DNA of 64,000 bases from Lunularia cruciata (lineage: Eukaryota; Streptophyta; Marchantiopsida; Lunulariales; Lunulariaceae): positions 18,390,243 to 18,454,242 of the forward strand of contig OX419761.1 in NCBI GenBank assembly GCA_948567375.1. Direction: 5' to 3'. A model generated the notes under the pieces. The model did no database searches. It was given only the letters and a program-made list of their open reading frames with translations, and was not told the DNA's origin. The first letter of the stretch is position 1, and every line of letters starts with the position of its first letter. A program made the translations under genes and the position numbers. Below, piece by piece: positions 1-12,284 of this stretch.

Positions 1-44
1 AGAGTTTGATAGTTGGTGTGATCTACAATAGATCACACCAACTT

Positions 45-900
45 CATGGCAAGGAAGGGGTTGTTTAAGCACTTTGAAGGTCAGCCAATGGATGACTATC
101 ATAAGTTTAGGAGAGTTCACTTGGAGGAGATCAAGCTATGGAGAGAATATTGGTCTCCAAACTACCTCTCCATCACTTCAAGCTTGGTTGCTAAGGGTAG
201 ATTGGCAATACCCACAAGTTCTAGTGGAAGTGCACTAGTTGGAGATGGTGCTACTACAAGTGGAAGTACCACTATAGAAGGTGGTGTAGTATTGGGGTTT
301 AACCCCATGGTGGAACTCTTTTAGTGCTTGAGGTAGAACTACCAAGGAGTGCGGACTAACAAGCTAAGGAGCTTGCAAGAGTTCTAATAGAAGGTTGGAG
401 AGAGTGTACGTGAGGCATACACTTGCATGAGATGGCTGATCAGTTCACTCAAGGAGTTATTGAGGCCCACAAAATATAGTTTTGGTATGGGATCTTGGAC
501 AAGGAGTTACAACATAGAGTACATAATGCTATGTTATTGCAAGCTACTTCACCTACTTTGATAGTGATCTTTAGTATGGCTGAGTGTATTGAGCTCAAGA
601 TGGTAGAGGAGAGAGCGGTGAAATCTAGACATCTAGAGACCTCATCCATAGGTGTTATTTCTTCTAGAATGCAATAGAGTGCACTACACCATGTTGGCTT
701 CCAAGGATAGAACAGATAGCCCAAATCCAATGGAGCAGGTGGAAAGCCTATGTAAACGTCAAGACCAAGGAAAATATAAGAGAATAGAAGACCAGAGTGG
801 AAGATCACATTGGGATACTTGGATGAGTGAAACTCCAAATGCATTTCATGAGCTTAGGCTTTGGTATTTATAAAGAGCATATAAGGCTCTTGAGAAGCTT
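45..900 (+). mobile_element. Ty3/gypsy gag fragment (fossil)
   Basis: Broken gag region of a Ty3/gypsy LTR retrotransposon. Around 450-660 the plus strand reads as a Retrotrans_gag-type capsid segment: an F-W-Y-G box, then an LDKELQxRV-like stretch and a MAECIELKMVEE-like helix, which are hallmarks of plant gypsy capsids. The segment at 46-320 lies upstream in the same direction and ends in a Ser/Thr/Gly-rich linker, so it may be the gag N-terminus. The coding signal stops near 870-900, and plus-strand gypsy sequence reappears near 7,170, so this is probably the 5' part of the element annotated there, split by later insertions. Old, with several breaks. Confidence 0.6.
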
Positions 901-1429
901 TCTAGAGCCGCCTACTTGGCATGCAAGCTAAGCTAGTTGGAACTTCCCTAGAAGCTACCTACTCAACATGCAAGCTATGCTAGCCAAAAAGCTCCCCAAG
1001 AAACTTCTTCCTTAGCATGCATATTACCCAACACTTGGAAGGTACCAAGTACCTCTAGATATTTTTAGCTAATTCAACCTATTTGCTACTTCGTAAGTCT
1101 TGACTAACTCATTGGTAAGCTCCATATTTTTACATATTCTCTCACTCTTTGGTGTTGTTGGTGTTGGTGACGTCCTTGTCACCATGGAAGCTTCAAACTT
1201 TTGGATAGATATTTGTGCATTCTAGAGATGAAAAAGAGGTTCACAAGTGACATAATGAAGAAGATACCCTTTCTAGAGGACTTTGTCCTCTATATGTTGT
1301 TGGTGGCCTTGTTGAATGCGGCAATGTGCAAGGATATAATCAAATTCACACTCTTCATGATCATTGATATGGACGGGAGGAGGGGAGGTGGACACAAGAA
1401 GAGAAAGAAGATGGATTAGGAACAAAAGG

Positions 1430-3150
1430 TTTCAACTTGGAAACATGAAAGACATGGTAGATTTTCATATGGCAAGGCAAGGCAAGTCGATAAGCAACAA
1501 GAGAAATAATTTGGGTGACATCAAAAGGGTCCTATCCAATTAGGAGTAAGTTTACGGACTTAAGTATCAAGTAGGAACAGTAGGTTACTAGAGGAGAGCA
1601 TAACCTTATCATAAAGTTGAAAGGTGAGCTCAAAATGATTGTGGTCCACATATTGTTTCTAACAATTTTGAGCAACAAGGAGATGAGATTTGGCTTGTTG
1701 GAAGGATTGGATATGGTGGTCAAGAAAGTGGAAGTATGAGGGAAATGAGATGGAAGAGGAGCAAAAAGGGAATCTAGAACAAGTGGATATTGGCCAAATT
1801 AAGGAACAAAGGAGAGAATCTAGTGCTTGCATGTTTGGAATTATTGTATGTAAACTCAACAACTACAAGACAATCATCCCAATTGGTATAGTGAATGTTG
1901 AAGAAAGCACAAAGCATATCCTCCAAGGTGCAAATTTATCATTTGGTTTGTTAATTAATTTGAGGATGATAGATCATGGACAAAGCAAGCTTGGTGCCAA
2001 GTAGCTAGAAGAGTGCTTGCTAAAACTTTTTGGAGAATCAAGGATCACAATCAGAAATGAGTACACAAGGCATCACATGATGCTTGAAGACATGGTCAAA
2101 GTAGATGTGTGCCAATTTTTAGGGTATCCATGGTATCAAAGGTTGTTGTCAAATGGATTTGCTTACTAAGCTTATACACATACCATGATTGCTAGGTGAC
2201 CTTACTTTGTCTTGGGTAAGGATGTGATTAGATCTGAGCTCAAGTGTTTCCATCAAGCAAATGGAATGGAGAGTGGCTGAAGGAGTCCACTCGGTTTCTA
2301 GTTGCTTGCCTTGTTGTGTTGGTATCTCTCACAAGATCAAACAAACTCTCAAACATCTCATGCCATGTTGGACCACCACCATAGCGTCGGAGGGTACCCA
2401 AGGTCTTGTCTACATCCATGTGACCAACAATTAGTAAGTCATGGGCTTCTTGAAGGCACACAAGTTGGAGATCACACTTGGTTGGAACATAGATCCAATT
2501 CTCATAGAATAGAAGGCCTTACTTGAAAGAGAAGGTGTTGTACTCCTTGTCGCATGCTACAAGATGACCTTGTACCATCTAAAAGAATAGATATTGCTGT
2601 AAATTTATCCTAAACTTGATTTGGACTTTGGAGTCAATTGACACCATTGTAATTACCATTGTGATAAAAAGAAAAGACTTCAAATCAGGTCACCATGATA
2701 GGGAATCAAGGATGACATGGAATCCATCAGGGCTATACTCAAGTTTGATGTCAAAAAATTGTAGTTGTTCCTTCCATTGATGATGTTGACTCTTCATCTA
2801 TTCCAAATGTAATATCTGCAAGGGTTTGTGATTAGGTCCCATGATTACTTGTTTTCCATGAGATAATGTCTTCATCCTTGGTTGTATATACCATTGCTAG
2901 TTGTTCTTAATCTTGGGTAGAATAATTTGTTTCTGTATTGTTTAGTCAGTGTGACACAAAGGCAATGGGATGTAACCCATCTAGAAATTTCTACTATAAC
3001 ACGACTCCAATGGCAAAGTTAGAAGCATCAAAATCAACCACACAAGTTAGTTGAAGATCATATGGTTGAAGAATTGGTCTTGAAGACACCATATGTTTCA
3101 ATTTCTGGAATGCTTCTTTGTGCTTGGTGGTCCACTAAAAGCTTATTGTG
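1430..3150 (-). mobile_element. Ty3/gypsy pol fragment (fossil), RNase H to integrase end
   Basis: Minus-strand remains of a second Ty3/gypsy element. From high to low coordinates I can read the RT/RNase H connection (about 3,150-2,930, with a CVVDFDASNFAIG-like box, the usual xDAS/xGAVL region), an integrase zinc-binding region (about 2,460-2,250, with HDxxxxGHxxxxKT), and the integrase C-terminus (about 1,640-1,430, with LTPNWIGPF and IYHVFHVSKLK, the GKLxPxxxGPF and HxVFHVSxLK motifs). The order is right for Ty3/gypsy pol. No LTRs were found. It is heavily decayed with many breaks, and it lies in opposite orientation to the gypsy gag and pol on either side, which suggests a nested insertion. 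Confidence 0.75.
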
Positions 3151-3679
3151 TCATGGGGATTGTTTGGTGTTGAGAGTGCACCGGGCACCTAGCTGCTTGT
3201 GCTTAGATTGATCTATTTGTCAATGACTTGAAATTTTTTTGAGGTCTGACACTATCTCTACTCTCTGTGTGGATGAAAGTCTCCTTCTTGCTAGAACAAC
3301 TAGTCTACAATAGCTCCCGATGGTAGACTCTTCTTAAGGTTTTTTTTTGGTTGAATTCAGTAGGTTAACATTTGCCTTCACGCACCACTAATGCCTATTC
3401 ATGTTTTGTTAAATTTTTGGGTTTGAGGTTTCTAGATCTGGTGGGGTTTGTCTGCCAAATCACAAGCTATGGCCAGATTCAATTCAGAGCAAATAGATCA
3501 GTGACTTGATCCGCATGCATATACCGGACTGGAAGCTCCAAGAGTGGAGTTCATTCTTCCTAACACTCTTCACAATATACAGTAAACACATTCATTCATA
3601 AGAGCCACACAACTTTCAGTGCACCATCAAGCATCACACTTTATAAGTCCACTTGGGAGAGCCAACTAGATCCAGGATA

Positions 3680-4830
3680 ATACAATGATCTATCTAAGTT
3701 TCTACACCTGTTCAAGTAGGCAAGAAAGAATCAATTACAGCCAAGTTCAACCATGTTCTTGTCAACACGTTCTCTTCATCTATCATATCCATTTTAGGCC
3801 ATGCTCCAACTCTTTGAGAACTTCTCCAATCTCTCTGTCCAAACCTTTCTCTCAAAAATTCTCCTTGTATCTCTGTACTGTTCATGCCCTATTTGCTCAA
3901 GAACTGTCCTTCTCTTGTTCCCCTTGTTCAGGCCCTCTTCTCAAAGCAAAGCCCTCTCTTTGTTCAGGCTTCTATTACAACCAAGCCTTCACATCGATTG
4001 TTCTTCCCTGATGTTCTTGCACAAGCCCTAAGCCTCTCTCGAGTTTTCCTATACAACAAGCACTCTTTCTCAAAACCCCTACACAGGCCTTTGTTCTCTC
4101 AAAATTTTTCTCCTCCCTTCCTGTCACTGTCTAGGTCTTCTCCTTGAAGCTTTCTCCTCTGTCCCTATTACCCAACCCTATTCCCTTCAAAATTTCTTCT
4201 TCTCTACAAGCCAAATGCCTTCTTTTCAAAAATTTTTGCTCTTTCAATCTTCATGGTCAGTCCAGACTTTCCCCTCAAAAGTTCCCCTATCCAAACCTTC
4301 CTCCTCTCTTTAACTTCTCTTTCCTTTGTCCTTGTCAAGGTCTCTCTCTCTAATTTCTCTTTTGTCCCTGTTAGCCAGCTCTATTTCCATTGTAAATTAT
4401 CTCTTCTTGTCTTACAAGACACAAACTCCTTTTCCCTTTGAAAAGCCCCCTCTCCTCTATCCAGGCCTTTTCTCTCTCAAAATATTCCTTTCCACTTCCT
4501 GTCCCTGTCTAGGTCTTCCTCTCAAAGCTTTTTCTTCTTGCCAACCTTCAGTCCTTTGATATTTCCTCTGGCCCTATCACAGCCCACACAAAGCCTTCAC
4601 AAATCCCTTTTCCTCTACAAGAATCCTCTCTTACAAACTCTCATGTCCTTTGATAATTTGTGTCCTTGCCGCACTCTCACCAAAAACCCTTGCACAGCCA
4701 AGTCTTCATCTCCAAAATCTCTCCTTGTCCTTCCTTTCTCTTGAAGCAAAACTCCATTGTCTCTCCTTTGTTCAGACTCTCCAAACCCTTGCATAGCCAG
4801 ATCTCTCCTTCAAAAATCCTTTCCTGCAGC
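3680..4830. repeat. Pyrimidine-rich tract with degenerate tandem duplication
   Basis: About 1.1 kb is strongly C+T-rich on the plus strand, with very few G. It contains at least one imperfect duplication: the block around 4,065-4,160 recurs at about 4,438-4,535, both with a CTCTCAAAAT-like segment followed by CTGTCTAGGTCTTC. Open frames through it are long only because this composition lacks stops, so I call no protein. It ends abruptly at about 4,830, where the Ty1/copia integrase begins. Confidence 0.6.
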
Positions 4831-6724
4831 AACCTCATCAATACTTCTTGATTTCTCCAAGAAAGTATGATTTATCCGCTCTATCACACCATTTTGTTGA
4901 GGGGTACCTAGAACGGTAAAGTGATGAATTATCTCTTCACTCTTACAATATCTATCAAACTCTCCAGATTTGTATTCTCCACCATTATCAGATCTCAAAC
5001 ACTTCACTTTCCTTCCAGTTTGTTTCTCCATCATCACCTTCCATTGTTTAAAGATAGAGAAGACCTCTGATTTTTGCTTCATGGTTCAGACCCATACTCT
5101 CCTAGAGTAATTATCAAACAAAGACACAAATATAACGCTCTAGATTTTGAAGCTATGAGTGCAGGCACCCAAACATTAGAATGCACATAGTCTAAATTGC
5201 CTTTGTGCAATGAAATCTTGTGGAAAAGCTTACCCTTTGTTGCCTTCCTATTACACAATGCTCATAGAATTTTAACTTACAACTTTTAAAGCCCTTCAAA
5301 ATTTGTTGCTCGGACAATTCACTTAGACCTCTTTCACTCATATGACCCAAACGTAGGTTCCATAACTAAGTAAGATCTTTGGGATCTTCATTTTCTGAAA
5401 AAGTACTTGCCATTCCTCCAATAATGGTCTCTCCAACAAACACATAAAGATCCTATCTTCTTGCTATTCATTACAACCAATGCTCCTTTTGATACCTTGA
5501 ATGTTCCATTTTCTGCTCCCTACCTCCAACCATTTGAGTCCAAAGTGCCAAGTGATATCAAATTCTTCCTTAGCTCAGGAACATGCCTCACATCAGCAAG
5601 AGTCCTCACAATACTATCAAACATCTTAATGCGTATTGTACCAATGCCAATAGCTTTACGAGCCATGTTGTACCCATTATTATAGATCCTCCATTGAATG
5701 GTTTTGTACTCATGAAACCACTCCTTATTTGGACACATATGGTAAGAGCAACCTAAGTCCAATATCCATGACTCCTCAAATTTATCTTTGTCTTGGGTAG
5801 CACATAGAACATCATCCACAATACCAGATGACTTAGCAATACTCGCTTGATTTTAAAGTTGACCTTTATCCTTATTGGACTCAAGCTTCTTGTTGTTACA
5901 ATCCTTCTTGAAATGTCCAACCTTCCCACAAATCTAGCATTTGCCTTTGAATACTCCAGTTCTAGATTTGGATCTTGATTTACTCCTGATCTGATCTCTG
6001 TCTGTCTTGTCCTTCCTTTGGTAAATAGAGCCTTTGGATTTATCTTTTCTTGGTTGGGTCTGTTTTGCATCTCATTGGACAATAATGTTGAAGTAACCTC
6101 CTCACAATTTATATCATGCTTCCCATATAGAAGAGTTGTGACCAGATGCTCATATGAAGGAGAAAGTGAAGTCAATAACAACAACGCCTTATCCTCCTTT
6201 TCTAACTTGACCTCTATGCTCATCAACTCACAAATGATTTTGTTGAAAGCATTGAGGTGCTCCATAATACTTTGGACTTCCTTCATCCGCAACATATACA
6301 ACTTCTGTTAAAGATACAATCTATTTGTTGATGACTTGGTCATATAAAGATGCTCCAGTTTGGCCCATAGTTTTGGTGCAGATTCCTCATTCATAACATT
6401 GTATAGCACTTCATCAGCAAGTTTCAACTAAATAGTGCTAATAGCTTTAAGATCTACATCTTCATCTTCCTCATCCTCATTACTTTTGTCATCTTGTTTT
6501 TTCTTTAGTGTTGTATGTAGTCCTTGCTGGACAAGAAGGTCCTTTGTCTTCAGTTGCCAAAGTCCAAAATTGTTTTTCCTATCAAACTTCTCCATTGCAA
6601 ATTTAGCATTTCATATAGATATCACCCATGCCATTGCTTTGTTGTGGATTTTCTTCTTGACCCTTGTCACAACACCCTCAGATCTTAAGTCCCTCTTCAG
6701 GACCAACTAAGCTTTGATACCAAT
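4830..6724 (-). mobile_element. Ty1/copia gag-protease-integrase fragment (fossil)
   Basis: Minus-strand Ty1/copia retrotransposon remains. In 5'-to-3' order of the element: the primer-binding site (see the entry at 6,711), a gag segment (about 6,600-5,950) with a UBN2-type helix ending in LLLTSLSPSYEHLV, a C-rich zinc-knuckle region near 5,930, a protease/GAG-pre-integrase segment (about 5,800-5,520) with WILDLGCSYHMCP (the WxxDSGxSxHM box), and the integrase core (about 5,080-4,830) with LRSDNGGEY and GTPQQNGVIER. Reverse transcriptase, RNase H and the 3' LTR are absent, and the element ends at the pyrimidine-rich tract. Broken, with several interruptions. Confidence 0.88.
6711..6722 (-). 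other. Ty1/copia primer-binding site (initiator tRNA-Met type)
   Basis: On the minus strand this reads TGGTATCAAAGC, one base away from the common plant PBS TGGTATCAGAGC, which pairs with the 3' end of initiator tRNA-Met. It lies two bases inside the LTR boundary (the plus-strand LTR edge TGTTAG is at 6,725), which is the expected geometry. Confidence 0.85.
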
Positions 6725-7010
6725 TGTTAGAAAAACACAGTCTCTAGGACCTCTCACAATAGCACATCACAGCCACATTAAACAAAAATTAGAGGATTAA
6801 TAGTAAATAATGTGGTTCACTCCCTATCTTGGAAGCTACCTCCATGACTGAAATAGGCTCACACTAGCCTTTGAGAGTTTTATTTCTCATTGCACATATA
6901 TATACATTATAAACAGGTCCATCATTGTCATCCACTTAAACTTCTAGACAAGTGACAAGCAATGGCAGTCAGTTATGTTCAGTATCTACCGTAATGACTA
7001 TAGTATCTAC
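6725..7010 (-). repeat. Ty1/copia 5' LTR (outer edge approximate)
   Basis: The LTR abuts the PBS. Its inner edge starts with TGTTAG on the plus strand (CTAACA on the element strand), the usual copia terminal sequence. A TATA-like stretch lies at about 6,893-6,915. The outer edge is not certain. A short duplicated segment (AGTATCTACCGTAATGACT, twice within 6,980-7,022) lies close to where it should end. No partner LTR is visible in the window. Confidence 0.6.
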
Positions 7011-8274
7011 CGTAATGACTAGGAGTGCAATACGTGCTCCAAAGCCTAGAGGAGCATCAACGGAATTAGACCTACAAAGAGGAGAGGCTGGTAGATAGCT
7101 CAAACTCCTTAGTCTTTTACACTCTCTAAGGCACTACATACAACACCCATAGCTCTTAGATGTCCTAGTGCAGGTATGGTTGGTTGTGATAGGGTGCATG
7201 ATAGACTACCTACTTTTCAACCACCTACTACTACACAAATTGAGTCTAGCTTGATGCTAGGGGCAAATCAATTGATTAAGCACTTCTATTTCTTCTCAGT
7301 CAGTGACATATTTACATTTAGAGTTGACCCAACTCCAATGTTTTGGTTGGCTGCCACACTTTGTGAGATTAGAGATAATAATGGTTCTTGCTTCTAGACT
7401 AGAGGTGGTTGATAGTAGAGTTGACTTGGTTGAGGAGCATGAGATCTGCTCAATTACCAATGGTTATGGAAAGCAACAAAAACTAGACTTGCCTTTATGC
7501 AAGCGTGGTTCACACCTAGAGTTGTCATATTAGATAACCAAAGGGGGGATTTTCCAATTGGTGGGACCTTCAAGGAAAGTCTATACACCATAGAGGGTCT
7601 AATTAGACTTTGATGTGAAGCTCTTTATATTGGAGAAGGTTGCAATTGTCAATTTGGAGCTATAAAAAACCATGGAGAGGTATTCATTTCAGATCCAAAT
7701 CTTTAGGGGTGGTTCTATATAGTATATCACATAAGGAGAGCTCATTGTTCACATTCATCCTGTTCATCTTATTGATAGCTCTGTAAGGAGAGCTCAAGCC
7801 ATTGCAATAGTAGTTGAGTCATATGATGTGCTAGTTGGTAGAGTAGTATTATACTCCATGGGTTTCAATATTAGCTATTGGGAGGAGACAACCTCATATA
7901 TACCAAGTTGGCAGTTAGATGAGGGATGGGTATGTTGCTTACACTACACTTTAGTAGTGGCAATCTTGGCTCACTATAGTCAAGGACTATGGCATCAATT
8001 TCAACTTTTAATGATTTCTTTATTTGGCCTGGTGACTTATTGGAGAGGAACAACCATGTAGAAGATACTCCAATACCAAAGGAGATCACGTTCTATCCAC
8101 CTTAGATGTTTTGTTGTGGAGTTCAAAGGAAGCATTGTAGTAGCATCCATATCAATTGGTGCAACAAGCTTGGAGTGGAGCCTTTGTACTACTAGGAGAC
8201 TAATGTAAGGATGAGCCTCCAAAATCTATTACCTTTTCACCTTTAGATACCACATTTATTGCTTGGCAATATCC

Positions 8275-9150
8275 AATAGAGGGAATATGTCTATTGCGGT
8301 TCTTTGGTGGGATTAGCATTGGACTAACTACAATATTATAGGCAGGTATATAAGTATAGAGGTACTTGTATGTAGAGAGGGATTAGACTATTGGGCAAGT
8401 CTCTCTATATTATTTTGTAAACTTGGCCTATCGGTATCTTGAGTTATTATTAGTGTTAGTAGTCAGGAGTTACCAAAAGACCCTACCACTAGACATTTCC
8501 TTGTTGGGGACATAGGATTTGGAGAGACATGGTCCCATTTGTTTGGGGATTTCTTGATGGCCGTGTTAAGGACAAACATGTGCCGGCCAAGGTCATGGTC
8601 TCCAAGATCCCTATTCTAGTGTGTTTTGGGAGATGTTATGTGTACTACAGCATCTCCAGGTTCATTAGTCCATTTCTCTAGGCTACAATTTTGAGAACGC
8701 CCCTTTGACGGGTGATTCTTGTACTTGGGTAGTGGTGAGTACACATTATTTCCATTCTTGGATGAGACCTATCATGTTGTTAGATGCAACCAGAATGGGA
8801 TTACGGGCTCATTGTATATATCTTTGGTGGACAAACCTCTTATCTAAAGAGGTTCTACAATGTGCTTATGATAGGATTCAACAATTAGATCACCTTACTA
8901 TTGATGACATTTTGGATGTTGGACGCCAATCTCAAATGGTGGTAGTGGTTGATAGGTCACCTATGGTAATGGTGAACCTTGATGGACAGCCTTGAGTTGC
9001 TTTACCCACACGTATGAGTTTCCCAAGCTCCCATGCTTTTTGAGATGGAGGTCCTAGACTTGTTTGAACTCATGGTTACAATAGTTGGTGGAGCCTAATG
9101 ACAATGAGAGGGAGCAAGCAATGGGTTTCCCTATAAATATTATTGCTATT
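8275..9150 (+). mobile_element. C5-cytosine methyltransferase-like domain within Ty3/gypsy fossil
   Basis: Around 8,285-8,380 the sequence gives LRFFGGISIGL followed shortly by an RYLYVE-like segment. This resembles C5-MTase motif I of the DNMT3 type (LFDGIATGLLVL... RYIASE). At 8,775-8,845 it gives DATRMGLRAH and LWWTNL, resembling the DNMT3 stretch DAKEVSAAHRARYFWGNL. At about 8,905-8,990 there is a DILDVGRQ... DRSP segment. As I recall, C5-MTases inside eukaryotic Ty3/gypsy elements have been described in dinoflagellates and a streptophyte alga, so the architecture has precedent. This copy is a fossil and is not expected to be active. The assignment rests on motif order, not on an alignment. 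Confidence 0.6.
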
Positions 9151-9859
9151 ACAACAATATCATCAAAGACATCCAAGCATAAGGTGCTAGGTTAGGCTAT
9201 AGACATGAATTGTTTGACCTGGATTTTGAGCCCTGGCTTGCTAGAGTAGCATAAGATGTACTTGATAGGCATCACCACTTGGATACTTGTGAGCTTTGTG
9301 CCTATCAAGATGATTTAGGCATATGTTGGGAGTGCTGGACCGAGTGGGCAGGGTATTCTTGGGACATAGCCAATGGCTACTAGTGAAGGTAGTCTTCTTG
9401 GGGTCCATCTAGGTGAGCATGGTCTACTTGGGTTACACCCTTGGTCTACATGGAATGCAACTAGAGGATGTATGGAGCTGGTAGCCAGATCGGAGGGAGT
9501 TTTCCAAATTGAGGTTGGGCACTCTAATGGTTGGAAGCATGACATTATTGCTCCCAAGGGTCCAATGTAGCATCCAGTCAATATGTCTTCCACTCCTACA
9601 TCAATTACAAAGGATACTTAAGAGCTAGATTTTGGACCAAGCTTATTGGAGGGGAAAGACAAAGAGTTTGGAGGTTCTTGAAGAGCTACTTGAGTTGTTT
9701 TACTTTTTGTATGAAGGATTTGGGTGCTATGAAAGGACCTAGTATTTGATTGAGCTTACTAGTGATACACTAGTTTTTTGACATCCTTATAGACATAGTG
9801 ACATGGAGAGAACATTGATTTAGAGCTAGAGTAGAGACCTTTTTGTTGGTTTGGTAGAG

Positions 9860-11040
9860 ATTTCACATGGAGATTATGCAGCAACTAAAATGATGCCAAC
9901 CAAGAAAGATATGCATAGGTGGATGTGTGGAGATTACCATCTTATCAATTGACAAACTAGGGCTGATTGGTATGCCATGCCTACATTGGAGAAGATCTTT
10001 GATGCAATTGGGCATGCAAAGGTCTTCAATACTTTGGATCTTTGAGTAGGATATCATCAATTGCCAATCAAGGAGGAAGATAAGTCCAAGATATTTATAT
10101 AGTCCAAGTCCATTTTGTGCTATTGATCCTCACGACAAGGATGTATCATATTAATGGAAGTTCTTACTATTTGGGTTAAAGAATACTCATGTTGAGTTCC
10201 AAAGTGTCATGGATAAGATCCTAACAAGATTAGATTTACTCGTTGCTATATTGATGATATTTTGGTCTATATTTTTACTGTGGAGGAGCATAAGAAATAT
10301 TTTTGAAGGTGTTTGAGAGATTGATATCTCATAGACTCAAATTACATCTTCAGAAGTGTAGATTCTTCCATAAGTAGAATGAGCATTTGGGTCACACTAT
10401 CTACCCTAGAGTACTTGGTTTTCAACAAACCCAAGTAGAGGCTATTGCACATATTCCTAAGCCTATGGATGTGAGTAGAATATGAGCATTCCTTGGGTTG
10501 GCAAAATTCTATTGCCGCTATGTTAGAGGATTTTTGTTTCATTGCCAAGACCCTTACAAAGTTGACCAGGCTTACACAAGAGTAGTGTTGGAGAGATGAG
10601 TAGGAGAGAGCGTTTATAGAGAGCAATGAGAGGTTGGTATCTGCCCCTATTCTTAGGAGACCAATCAAAGGATGACCATTCACATTAATTGGAGTACATT
10701 GAAGCTTGGAGCAAATGCACACCCAACATGATGATGAGGAGAAGGAGTTTGTGGTGGCCTACGCTAGTTGCTCCAACAATTCAATGGAGGTGAAATATAG
10801 TTCATATGAGAGAGAGTGCTTGGAAGAAATGTGGGTAGTAGCACATTTCCAATGTTACCTATTTGGTAATCCTTTCACTCTCATCTCTGATCAGTGGTTG
10901 GCGGAATCTGATAATCTTTCAAGGAAGCTTGCATGATGGGCTCTGATTTTATAGAGATATGATTTCATGGTTATTCATAGAGTGATGAAAAGTGATGTAG
11001 ATGGGTTGAGTAAAAACCCATGTCCCAACCAGCAAGATCA
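9860..11040 (+). mobile_element. Ty3/gypsy reverse transcriptase and RNase H region (fossil)
   Basis: Part of the plus-strand Ty3/gypsy fossil. The RT palm is recognisable from GDYHLIN (about 9,930), the AMPTLEKIFDAIGHAKVF box, a GYHQLPIKEEDKSK segment (about 10,048-10,095) and YIDDILVY near 10,250 (the YxDD catalytic signature). RNase H follows, with FVVAYAS and YSSYERECLE near 10,750-10,830 and LISDQ near 10,888. A chromoviral-style tether to integrase begins near 10,990. Old and broken. Confidence 0.85.
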
Positions 11041-11379
11041 GACCGGAGCACATTTGCATGGTGAGACAAATGAGAAGATGGTGCCAAGTTGGCATGCATC
11101 TGCCTTTCTATGTATATTTGTGAGGCATTAGTAGTATCTCTCTCAATGCAGATTGGAGGAGTTTTTGAGGTCACAAATCTAGAGGTTGGAGATATTGGTA
11201 TAGTTCAGCAAGACATTCATGATGATGTCTTAATGATAGATTATCGTTGCACTAGTGTTGTGGGTGACATAATTGGTACAAAGGAGAAAGGTCATACTCT
11301 TCAGCAAGCCATGTGGTTTAGATTGGAGTGAAAACACCTTCTTTGTTTATGGGAAGATGGTAGAGTGCAAGTAATACCA

Positions 11380-12200
11380 CTTCCATCTCAAAGACCATAG
11401 TTGGTCCGTAGTGCTCATGAGGAGCTAAGACATTTTGGAGTAAAGCATACATATCGCTTACTCCAAAGTCATTATTGGTGGCATGGTATGCAAACCAATG
11501 TATAGCAATTTTTTGCCAGATGTGTGATTTGTGACCAAGTTAGAGCATCATTTAATGCTCTTACACCCATTTCCTATCATAAGATTGGATTACCATTGGA
11601 AATTAGAATTTTTTTGACCCTTACCATTGATAATAAGACATCACTGATATGTTTTGATGATGGTGGAGCACTTCTCCAAGTGGATTGAGTTGGTGACACT
11701 TCCTAACAAGTCCAATGAAGGGATTGCTTACTTGTTCTTGGATCAGGTTCTAAGTCATTTAGGTGCACCATTTGAGGTTTTAATTGATCAGGGTATTAAG
11801 TTCTTGGGGGAGTTTTAGGTCTTGTGTGACAAGGCCTTGATTGATCATTGTACTACCTTCTAAGATCACCTTTAGAAAAATGGCTTAGCAAATGGTGAAG
11901 AGAGGATTGCATAAGTATGTTTTGCAGAGATGCCACTTGGGAGATTAGGATCTCTAGTTACTTTTGTTGGCCATGGGCTATGGATTCAATTGGCAAGACT
12001 CATTAGCATCCTTCTCTCCTTAATGTCTAATCTATGGATGAGATCCAGATTTACCTATAGTTATTCATTGAGATGCTATTGTAGTTTTGGACTTTGATGA
12101 TTTAGACATATGGGTGAGTGCATGTTCTCAATGTGCAAAGATCTTTTGAGATGCAAATGGCCTTTGAGAACTTGGCTATTGCTCAGCATAGGGATACTTT
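11380..12200 (+). mobile_element. Ty3/gypsy integrase region (fossil)
   Basis: This shows the integrase zinc-binding region with HEELRHFGVKHTYRLL, HYWWHGM and CVICDQ (HxxxxHxGxxxT... WxxM... CxxC spacing), and then decayed core sequence that includes a KWIELV-like segment. It lies directly downstream of RNase H on the same strand, the Ty3/gypsy gene order. Old and broken. Confidence 0.8.
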
Positions 12201-12284
12201 ATGCTATACTCCTATTTGAGGAGTAGGAAGTTATAGATCCTTGATCCTTTGATTTCATCCAAGTGACAACAACAAGCAGCACCG

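Noticed and set aside
3685-4851. A series of overlapping plus-strand frames rich in Ser, Leu, Pro and Phe
   Set aside because: They result from the pyrimidine-rich composition and show no domain or consistent frame.
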